Assembly (NCBI GenBank): GCA_015492355.1
Contig: WGFF01000255.1
Location: 1 to 5,842 of the forward strand
Reading direction: 5' to 3'
Length of the DNA: 5,842 nt
DNA from: Deltaproteobacteria bacterium
GTDB lineage: Bacteria > Desulfobacterota > GWC2-55-46 > S146-73
Positions within the stretch are counted from its first letter, which is position 1; each line of letters opens with the position of its first letter. The position numbers and the translations under genes were made by a program. Shown piece by piece: positions 1-5,828 of this stretch. Below the pieces are notes generated by a model. That model saw only the letters and a list, made by a program, of their open reading frames with translations, ran no database searches and was not told the origin of the DNA.

Positions 1-113
1 ATAATAGATCGCCTCGGTCTTCGGAGCCTCTGATAGATGGGTTCGGGAAGATTCAGAAAGCGGTTGGCATTTTCAAGTGTAGCAAGGACTTCCTCGAAAA
101 AACCCTTCTCCAT
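1..113 (-). CDS. Glutamate dehydrogenase (Glu/Leu/Phe/Val dehydrogenase family), N-terminal 37 codons only
   Basis: The gene starts at the ATG at 113-111 and runs off the left edge, so only residues 1-37 are visible. The peptide begins MEKGFFEEVLATLENANRF and continues with a Leu-Pro-Glu-Pro stretch and then QRLRRPRRSI. This matches the conserved beginning of hexameric glutamate dehydrogenases: an amphipathic helix with an Ala-Asn pair, a short acidic turn, then Leu-x-x-Pro-x-Arg just before the 'VxxPVRMDDG' strand, which here lies outside the window. The family interconverts 2-oxoglutarate plus ammonium and glutamate in the cytoplasm using NAD(P)H; the cofactor cannot be judged from this piece. 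An in-frame TAG lies three codons upstream, so the start cannot be further out, and no other ATG, GTG or TTG follows in frame. AGGAAGGG (121-114) abuts the start; its AGGA part sits four bases away. It lies 152 bases beyond the ATPase gene and probably has its own promoter (230-258). Identity is likely, but rests on few residues. Confidence 0.72.
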   Translation of the reverse strand, partial: MEKGFFEEVLATLENANRFLNLPEPIYQRLRRPRRSI

Positions 114-142
114 CCCTTCCTATTATCCCTGTATCTGTATCC

Positions 143-178
143 TGAGGGAAACCCCTTTTGTAAAAGGGGTTTCCCTCA
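143..178. repeat. Perfect 17-bp inverted repeat (palindrome), with a partial copy at the right window edge
   Basis: The arm TGAGGGAAACCCCTTTT (143-159) is followed by a two-base spacer (GT, 160-161) and its exact reverse complement (162-178). The pairing continues without mismatch over all 17 positions. The first 14 bases of the element, counting one flanking base (CTGAGGGAAACCCC, 142-155), recur at 5829-5842, where the window ends. That makes a dispersed intergenic repeat more likely than a one-off hairpin. In the RNA it would form a very stable, nearly loop-less hairpin in the leader of the glutamate dehydrogenase mRNA, 30 bases upstream of the ATG. Neither strand has a T-run directly after the stem, so it is not a standard intrinsic terminator. 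A REP-like repeat, a protein-binding palindrome or a processing site are all possible. Confidence 0.85.
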
Positions 179-187
179 AACTCCCTT

Positions 188-227
188 CCCCAAAACTTCT
201 GGTCTAAAGTCTTTTGGGGTTTTCCCC
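188..227 (-). promoter_or_regulatory. Competing hairpins in the leader before the glutamate dehydrogenase gene
   Basis: The GGGG at 216-219 (plus strand) can pair with either of two partners. One is CCCC at 188-191, giving an 8-bp CCCCAAAA/TTTTGGGG stem that gains three more pairs (196-198 with 207-209) if a two-base bulge is allowed. The other is CCCC at 224-227, giving a short GGGG-TTTT-CCCC hairpin. The two structures exclude each other. No U-run follows the longer stem in the minus direction, so a terminator function is not supported. Structure formation is seen in the sequence; a regulatory role is only inferred. If transcription starts near position 223, the shorter hairpin would be at or upstream of the RNA 5' end. 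Confidence 0.4.
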
Positions 228-229
228 TT

Positions 230-258
230 TATTTACAACCAACCAGACCTGTTGTCAA
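230..258 (-). promoter_or_regulatory. Probable sigma-70-type promoter for the glutamate dehydrogenase gene
   Basis: On the minus strand a perfect consensus -35 TTGACA (258-253) is followed after 17 bases by TAAATA (235-230), an acceptable -10 with a TTG just ahead of it. The -35 begins only eight bases after the stop codon of the upstream ATPase gene. Transcription would start at about position 223, leaving a leader of roughly 110 bases that contains the hairpins at 188-219 and the palindrome at 143-178. A very similar arrangement appears on the plus strand at 5748-5777. No sigma-54 element (GG-N10-GC form) was seen here, despite the nitrogen-related gene. Confidence 0.55.
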
Positions 259-265
259 GGCTTAT

Positions 266-2638
266 TCAGCCCCACCAAATAATACCTATGAGAGAGCCCA
301 CAACCAGACCCGCTATAAATAGTGCTATTACGAGAAAGATAATGGACAGGGGTCCACGTTTTTGGGCATCTATGGTTATATCCCTTTCCATATCTCCACC
401 GGATGGTCTTTCCGGTGGCTCCACACTCTCCTCCCTGGGGGCTATGGAAGGGGAGGGTCTTTTCTCCTGCGGGCATCCACCCCTGAGGGCGTTTTCCACA
501 CAACCCCTGTCAACAGGTTCGGTACTGGCAGAGTGGGCATAAAAGAGGAGTATCTTTTCCAGTATCCTGTTGATACCACCTGGAAGCCCTCTACTCTCCT
601 CGAAGAGGGCATCTATCCCTTCGTCTGTAAAGGATATCTTTCCCTTTGCCTGTTCGATCCTCTTGAGTATGTAGATTGAGGTCTCTTCCCTTGTGAGGGG
701 TGGTATTTCATAAGCAGTAGGTATCCTCTCCCTCAGGGATGGGAAGGGTTCAAGCCTTTTGAGGATTTCTGGCTCTCCTATGAGCACCACCCTCAAGCCC
801 CTGAGTGCTGTAAGCCCTTCGAGGAGCTTCAGGGCAGAATCCCTGAGCATGTGTGCCTGGTCGAGGATTATAATACAGGTTCCTTTCTTTGCCATGTTGA
901 TGGTGAGGGCCCGTTTGAAGGTATGGATCTCTTCGTCAAGGTCGTCTGTATGGTCTGTCTCACCGAGTTCCCTGTTTATGGCTTTCATGAGGGGAAGACC
1001 ATCGTGTGGTGGATCGAGAAGAAATACCGCAAGCACCTTCTTTCTTGAAAAGATGCCCAGCAGTTCAAAGCCGAGGGTGGTCTTGCCACTGCCTTCTGGT
1101 CCATAGACAACGATACCCCCCCTTTTGAGGTTCTCTGCCATACCCTTGAGGACCTTATTGAGACCCTCTGTACGTATAAAGAACCTCCTTGAGGGAACGG
1201 AAGAGATCGGGTCTTCCCTGAAGCCGAAAAAGTCCATGTACTCCCTTTTTTCATCCTCTCTGAGGGCTTCCCTGAGTTCGATGAGTTTCAGCTCCCTGAG
1301 TGCCTCTGTAAACCAGGGATTGTACCTGAGTGCCTTCTGGAAGGAAGACCGTGCCTTCTCCATGTTGCCACTGTAAAGGAGTATCCTTCCCAGGAAGTAC
1401 CATGCAGAGTCGGAATCTGCCTTGATATCCAGGGCTTGCCTTACAATGGCTTCTGCCTCCCTGAAGGAGGAAGGGTCTCTAAGGAACCCCACCCATCCGA
1501 GATAAGCCCTGTATTCGGGTTCAAGGGGGTTAAGACGGGTTATCCTTTTCAGTATCTCCTCTGCTTCTTTCAAGTCTCTTCTGGCTATGGCAGACCTTGC
1601 CTTTATGAAGAGTATCTCTGCATTGACCCTGCTCTCTTCCCTCTCCTCCTCTTCCTTTTCTTTCTGGGTACTGTACAGGTTTACGTATCTCTTTGTAAGG
1701 TAGTAGAATATCTCCCCTGCGAGTGCCCTCACCTCGTCCTGATATTCACTGAAGGCCTCTGGTCTGTACTTCTTTGAGAGTTCGAGGTATGCCTCTTCGA
1801 GTTTTTCATGGTCTTTTGTATCTTCCTTGAGACCAAAGAGTTCGGTATCATCCATGGACTTGAACCTTTCCAGGTCTGTCTGGAGGGTTTTGAGAAGGGT
1901 TTGAACATCCCCGGAGGATCGACCTTCCTTTATCACCTCGGTCAAGATAAAACTCAATACAAGGGACTCTATCCTGTGTCTTAGAAGGTCAGACCCCTTT
2001 AGTATCTCTGAAAGGGGTTTTGTACCATCGAAGGATTCGAGGAATCGTCTCTCCTGGAGATTGAGACCGAAATCCCTGATAGAGTACCTGCCCATCTTCT
2101 GTGAACGGATGAGGTATTTATCCATGTAGGCGGAGAGATCCTCTTTGAGTCTTTTATCAGGATAATAACCGAGATATATACCATTGAGTATGGTCCTTGC
2201 TGGATTCTGCGGGAACTCCGATATATCCTCTGGCAGGTGGTCCACTGTGTTGTAGATATATGTTCCCTTCTGCCAGGAAAAGACCTTCCAGAGCCTCTGT
2301 CTTACCTGGAGGTCGAGGTAGTGGTTGAGGACTTCCTGTGTGACGAGTCCTAAGGAGAGGAGTACCTCTCCGTGTCTTTTCCTCTCACCGAGCACCACCC
2401 TGAGGGACCTTTCGTAGTCCTTCTGGGATATCACACCATCAGCCACAAGGAGCCTTCCAAGGACCTCGCTCAGCATGTTGGAGACCGCAAATACAGGTGT
2501 ACCATTCCTGAAAAAGAATCGTTTTCTTACAGGTGGTCTCTGGAGGTCGAGTACACCGCAGGAGTCTGCCCTTGAGTATATGACGTGGAGGAGTTTCGGC
2601 ATGACCGTATAGGTAAGACTGCCCTGCAGTTCCTTCAA
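266..2638 (-). CDS. Membrane-anchored multidomain protein: DUF4388-like, J-like, TPR and ExeA/GspA-type AAA ATPase
   Basis: 790 residues. Residues about 5-130 resemble the DUF4388/PATAN domain ('GSL...MPKLLHVI', 'FFRNGTPVFA', 'LGRLLVADGVIS', 'W..GTYIYN'), with a helical continuation to about 240. Residues 262-325 resemble a J domain (ELFGLKED, AYLELSKKYRPEAF), but HPD is replaced by RPE. An acidic Glu-rich linker and about three TPR units follow (340-450). Residues 466-720 form an ExeA/GspA-like ATPase beginning 'DFFGFREDP': Walker A GPEGSGKT (513-520), Walker B IIILDQAH (589-596, Gln where Glu is usual), GEPEI (621-625), LRERIP (635-640) and GLPGGIN (684-690). After a Pro/Glu-rich linker, one membrane helix (about 764-787) ends the chain three residues before the stop, so nearly everything would be cytoplasmic. 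The TTG start at 2638-2636 is chosen because AGGAGAG lies five bases upstream; the next ATG is codon 13. It follows glnE by 22 bases, so co-transcription is likely. The partner and process are unknown. A G7 run lies just before Walker A. Confidence 0.88.
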   Translation of the reverse strand: MKELQGSLTYTVMPKLLHVIYSRADSCGVLDLQRPPVRKRFFFRNGTPVFAVSNMLSEVLGRLLVADGVISQKDYERSLRVVLGERKRHGEVLLSLGLVTQEVLNHYLDLQVRQRLWKVFSWQKGTYIYNTVDHLPEDISEFPQNPARTILNGIYLGYYPDKRLKEDLSAYMDKYLIRSQKMGRYSIRDFGLNLQERRFLESFDGTKPLSEILKGSDLLRHRIESLVLSFILTEVIKEGRSSGDVQTLLKTLQTDLERFKSMDDTELFGLKEDTKDHEKLEEAYLELSKKYRPEAFSEYQDEVRALAGEIFYYLTKRYVNLYSTQKEKEEEEREESRVNAEILFIKARSAIARRDLKEAEEILKRITRLNPLEPEYRAYLGWVGFLRDPSSFREAEAIVRQALDIKADSDSAWYFLGRILLYSGNMEKARSSFQKALRYNPWFTEALRELKLIELREALREDEKREYMDFFGFREDPISSVPSRRFFIRTEGLNKVLKGMAENLKRGGIVVYGPEGSGKTTLGFELLGIFSRKKVLAVFLLDPPHDGLPLMKAINRELGETDHTDDLDEEIHTFKRALTINMAKKGTCIIILDQAHMLRDSALKLLEGLTALRGLRVVLIGEPEILKRLEPFPSLRERIPTAYEIPPLTREETSIYILKRIEQAKGKISFTDEGIDALFEESRGLPGGINRILEKILLFYAHSASTEPVDRGCVENALRGGCPQEKRPSPSIAPREESVEPPERPSGGDMERDITIDAQKRGPLSIIFLVIALFIAGLVVGSLIGIIWWG

Positions 2639-2643
2639 GGGAT

Positions 2644-2650
2644 CTCTCCT
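2644..2650 (-). promoter_or_regulatory. Ribosome binding site that fixes the TTG start of the ATPase gene
   Basis: AGGAGAG (2650-2644 on the minus strand) is a near-perfect Shine-Dalgarno sequence. It lies five bases before TTG (2638-2636) in the 22-base gap after the glnE stop. The next in-frame ATG, at codon 13, is about 40 bases from this site and has no equally good one. This supports initiation at TTG. Confidence 0.75.
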
Positions 2651-2660
2651 GGTGCAACGA

Positions 2661-5600
2661 TTAAGGATTGGAAAGGACCTTCAATGTATCAAGATAGAGT
2701 GTCCTTACCCTGCCCGTGTATTCCCTGTAGTCCTCTATGAGCCTGTCCCCGGGGTCTGTACCTGTGTACCCCATCCTTCTTGCAAGGGTGTGTACCTCTT
2801 CGCCCCTTCTGTATATGTATCCCTCTGCCCTTGCATGTACTATTCTCAGTCTCGTCTCAAGGTATCTCAAAAACCTGTAGGCATCTTTCAGGAGGTTACA
2901 GTCCTTCTCTTTGAGTATACCCTTTTTCAAGAGCCTTGTAAGGGCTTCGAGTGTATAAGGGGTATCGAGGAAGGGGTATCTGCCAGCGTATCTGAGCTGG
3001 AGTGCCTGAGCAAGAAACTCTATATCTACTATCCCCCCCCGTCCTGTCTTTATATTATATCTTTCAGGACCCTCCCTGGCAATCTCTACTTCCATACGCC
3101 TTCTTATGCGGAGCATCTCCTTCGCATCCTCTGGTGTAAGGGGCTGGAGGTAGAGCCTCTTTCTGAGTTCTTCTGTAACGGTGCTACCGAATTCCCTGTC
3201 CCCTGCAACGACCCTTGCCTTCACCAGGGCCTGTCTTTCCCAGACATCCCTTCTCTCCGAATAGTACCTGAGGAGGGAGTTGTGTGATACAACAAGAGGT
3301 CCCGCACTGCCAGAAGGTCTGAGACGGGTGTCCACCTCGAACAGAAAGCCCTCCTTTGTCCTCAGGGAGAGTATGCTTATTATCCTCTGGGCTATCTTTA
3401 CGAAGAACTCGTGAGGAGAGAGCCTTTTCGGTCCGGAGGTCTCTCCTGTCTGCTCAGGGTATACAAAGAGTATATCCAGATCAGAACCATAGGCAAGTTC
3501 CCCTCCACCGAGCTTGCCGAGCCCTATGATAAAAAACCTCCTGTCCACTGGCATACCGTATCTTTCGGACAGCAGTTCAAAGGCGCAGTCTATGGCAAAG
3601 TCAAGGCAGAGCTCTCCAAGAAAGGTCATCTGCTCAAAAACACCTTCTATGGGGAGCTTGCCCATGATGTCATTGATGCCTATGCGGAAGACCTCCTGAT
3701 TCCGTAGCCTCCTTGCAGACTCGAGCCTTTCTTCGTAATCACTGACCGATGAGAGTATCTCCTTTAAATCCCTTTCCATATCGTTGCGGGGTCTTTCAGG
3801 TATGGCAATCTCCCGTGAGAGCAGAAGATCGAGATTCTCTGGATGTTCAACGAGCATCTCGGAGAGGAAATCACTCGTACCAAAGAGTCTGGTGAGTTCT
3901 TCCATCACCTTGGGATTCTCAGAAAGGAGGGAATAGAAGACCGTCCTGGCACCCACTGCTGAGAGGAATCTCTCAAGGTGGTTAAGGGATCTATCAGGGT
4001 CTGGCGATCTTGAGGTGAGGTAGAGAAGATAGGGTCCTATTCGTTCCAGCGCTACCCTTGCCCTCGATGATAGATGGGTAAATGGTGGACCATCCCTCAG
4101 GAGTATGACTTTTTTCCTTGCGGTTTCTGGGTCCCTGAAGCCAGCGGTCCTGAGGATATGTTCTGCCTCCCTGGGTCCTGCATCGGTGGAGAAGAGCAGG
4201 AGTATATCCTCTGGTACCCTTTTTCTTAGGGTCTCCTTTTCAGGGCTATAGAAGAGGGCCCTGAAGAGTTCATGTATTCTATCGGTTACCTTTCTGTACT
4301 CCTCCCAGAAGACCTCACCAGGGGATTTGCCATCCCTTTCCCTGAGGTTCATCATACGTGCAAGCCTTTCGAGCTCTTCCTTGCCTGCTGGTATAGCCTG
4401 GGTCTGTCTGCCTTCCATTATCTGGATGCGGTGTTCGAGTCTCCTGAGAAAGATGTATCCGTCCCTGAGGATAAAAAACTCCTCGTCACGTATGTATCCA
4501 CCGTTCCTCAGTCGTTCAAGTGCCTTCAGGGTGTTTCTCTCCCTGAGGGAGGCATCCCTTCCTCCGTGTATGAGCTGGAGTGTCTGACAGAAGAACTCAA
4601 TCTCCCTTATACCACCCCTTCCAAGCTTGACATCCACTGTGCCAGGGCGCCTTCTAAGAAGGCTCAGGTCTATCTTTTCCTTCATGGAGCGTATCTCTTC
4701 TATGGCTGTGAAGTCCAGGTATTTTCTGTACACAAAGGGTCTTATCATCTCAAGGAAGGCTTTGCCCAGGGTCTGGCTCCCTGCAACCTCCCGAGCCTTT
4801 ATCATCACAGCCCTTTCCCACATCTGTCCCCAGGACTCATAGTATATCTCTGCACTCCTGAGGGAGTTCACAATATCCCCGCTTCTACCCTCTGGTCTGA
4901 GGTCAAGGTCTGTTCTGAAGACAAATCCATCCTCTGTGACCTCTGAGACAAGCCTTGTAAGGAGCCTTGCAACCTTTACAAAAAAGGTATGGAGGCTTAC
5001 AGAACCGTTCTTCTTGCCCTCTATGCCGGTGGATTCACCCCTGTCAGAGGAATAGATATAGAGTATATCTATGTCCGAAGAGAAGTTAAGCTCCCCTCCA
5101 CCCAGTTTTCCCAGCCCTATCACCGTGAACTCTGCCTCTTTTGTTCTGCCTGTCTCATCCCTGTAAAGAGGTGTACCGTGGAGCTCCCTTACCCTTTCCA
5201 TGCAGAACCCCACTGCTGTATCGAGCACACTCCCTGCAAGGTCTGAAAGTTCCCCTGTGATCTCCTCAAGCCCTCCGAGCCCGAGAAGGTCTCTTGCACC
5301 TATGCGTAAAAACTCCCTGTTTCTGTACCTCCTCAGCACCCTTCCGAAGGTATGGAGGTCCTCCACCCCTTCTGTCATAGATCGAAGATCCTTTTTAAAT
5401 CCATCAAGGGTCATCCTCTTGAGGATCCCTCCCTGGAGGAACAACCATTCAAACAGAGATGGTTCCCTGAGCATAATCCCTGTAAGGAAGGGTGATGCAC
5501 CGCAGAGGATGAGGAGTGCCTGAAGCCAGCGGGTATCCCTTAAAAAATCCCTGAGCACCCTTTCAGGTACAGCCCTGGCTATCCGTTCAAGGTTGTTCAG

Positions 5601-5732
5601 TGCACTGTCAGGATGGGCAGAACAGAGCGCACATTCCACCACCTCATCCAGAAGACCAGCAAAAGGGGTGGACTCAAGAAGCCTTATGTTCTTAAAAACC
5701 CTTTCTGTATCCACAAACCCCATAAGAAACAA
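2661..5732 (-). CDS. glnE: Bifunctional glutamine synthetase adenylyltransferase / adenylyl-removing enzyme
   Basis: 1023 residues, somewhat longer than the E. coli enzyme (about 946). GlnE attaches AMP to a tyrosine of each glutamine synthetase subunit to switch it off, and removes it by phosphorolysis; the balance is normally set by PII and glutamine. Both nucleotidyltransferase halves are intact. The N-terminal (removing) half has GLGKLGGGELNFSSDID (206-222; acidic pair D220/D222), RTDLDLRPEG (273-282) and LGRGGIREIEF (370-380). The C-terminal (transferring) half has GLGKLGGGELAYGSDLD (737-753; D751/D753), FEVDTRLRPSG (798-808) and KTGRGGIVDIEF (895-906). Each is followed by a helical GlnE/UTase-type domain, and the middle (about 490-650) is the helical linker. 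The start is TTG at 5732-5730, preceded by AAAGGGGG at a good distance; ATG at 5723-5721 (three codons in) is the alternative. It is the first visible gene of an operon with the ATPase gene. The codon run for R898-G900 is G8, which is prone to slippage. No frameshift or missing catalytic residue is seen. Confidence 0.97.
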   Translation of the reverse strand: MFLMGFVDTERVFKNIRLLESTPFAGLLDEVVECALCSAHPDSALNNLERIARAVPERVLRDFLRDTRWLQALLILCGASPFLTGIMLREPSLFEWLFLQGGILKRMTLDGFKKDLRSMTEGVEDLHTFGRVLRRYRNREFLRIGARDLLGLGGLEEITGELSDLAGSVLDTAVGFCMERVRELHGTPLYRDETGRTKEAEFTVIGLGKLGGGELNFSSDIDILYIYSSDRGESTGIEGKKNGSVSLHTFFVKVARLLTRLVSEVTEDGFVFRTDLDLRPEGRSGDIVNSLRSAEIYYESWGQMWERAVMIKAREVAGSQTLGKAFLEMIRPFVYRKYLDFTAIEEIRSMKEKIDLSLLRRRPGTVDVKLGRGGIREIEFFCQTLQLIHGGRDASLRERNTLKALERLRNGGYIRDEEFFILRDGYIFLRRLEHRIQIMEGRQTQAIPAGKEELERLARMMNLRERDGKSPGEVFWEEYRKVTDRIHELFRALFYSPEKETLRKRVPEDILLLFSTDAGPREAEHILRTAGFRDPETARKKVILLRDGPPFTHLSSRARVALERIGPYLLYLTSRSPDPDRSLNHLERFLSAVGARTVFYSLLSENPKVMEELTRLFGTSDFLSEMLVEHPENLDLLLSREIAIPERPRNDMERDLKEILSSVSDYEERLESARRLRNQEVFRIGINDIMGKLPIEGVFEQMTFLGELCLDFAIDCAFELLSERYGMPVDRRFFIIGLGKLGGGELAYGSDLDILFVYPEQTGETSGPKRLSPHEFFVKIAQRIISILSLRTKEGFLFEVDTRLRPSGSAGPLVVSHNSLLRYYSERRDVWERQALVKARVVAGDREFGSTVTEELRKRLYLQPLTPEDAKEMLRIRRRMEVEIAREGPERYNIKTGRGGIVDIEFLAQALQLRYAGRYPFLDTPYTLEALTRLLKKGILKEKDCNLLKDAYRFLRYLETRLRIVHARAEGYIYRRGEEVHTLARRMGYTGTDPGDRLIEDYREYTGRVRTLYLDTLKVLSNP

Positions 5733-5737
5733 TATTA

Positions 5738-5745
5738 CCCCCTTT
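5738..5745 (-). promoter_or_regulatory. Ribosome binding site of glnE
   Basis: AAAGGGGG (5745-5738, minus strand) lies five bases before TTG at 5732 and fourteen before ATG at 5723. The spacing favours the TTG start. The core is G-rich rather than AGGAGG, so the site is only moderately convincing. It is followed directly by TAATAT, which could instead be a -10 element (see findings). Confidence 0.45.
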
Positions 5746-5747
5746 CC

Positions 5748-5777
5748 TTGACAAAAGGCAAGGGTGGTACATAAATT
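5748..5777 (+). promoter_or_regulatory. Possible outward-facing promoter, directed away from glnE
   Basis: A perfect -35 TTGACA (5748-5753) is followed after 18 bases by TAAATT (5772-5777), or after 17 by ATAAAT. It reads to the right, so it would serve a divergent gene or RNA beyond the window. The region resembles the promoter at 230-258 (minus) beyond the two boxes: both begin CCTTGACAA, and both have AGG, GG and TGGT in similar places before TAAAT. No coding sequence follows within the 65 visible bases, so its target is unknown. Confidence 0.35.
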
Positions 5778-5828
5778 AATAAGAGGGAGAACCTCTAAAA
5801 AAGGGCGATAACCCAGAGGATTTTAAGT

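Noticed and set aside
143..178. The palindrome as an intrinsic terminator for the glnE/ATPase operon
   Set aside because: Neither strand has a T-run after the stem, and it lies downstream of the likely promoter for the next gene. It is annotated as a repeat instead.
252..679. Two overlapping plus-strand open frames (about 96 and 105 codons) near the left end
   Set aside because: Both are antisense to the ATPase gene's C-terminal region, with low-complexity translations and no ribosome binding site.
2652..3287. 211-codon open frame on the plus strand, opposite the 3' end of glnE
   Set aside because: It lies entirely within the well-supported glnE reading frame apart from a few bases, has a Cys/Pro/Tyr-rich composition with no recognisable domain and no ribosome binding site. 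The coding strand rarely uses TTA, CTA and TCA codons, which leaves the antisense frame open by chance.
4272..4946. 224-codon open frame on the plus strand, opposite the N-terminal half of glnE
   Set aside because: It is an antisense shadow of conserved GlnE motifs, with no domain, no start signal and no promoter seen.
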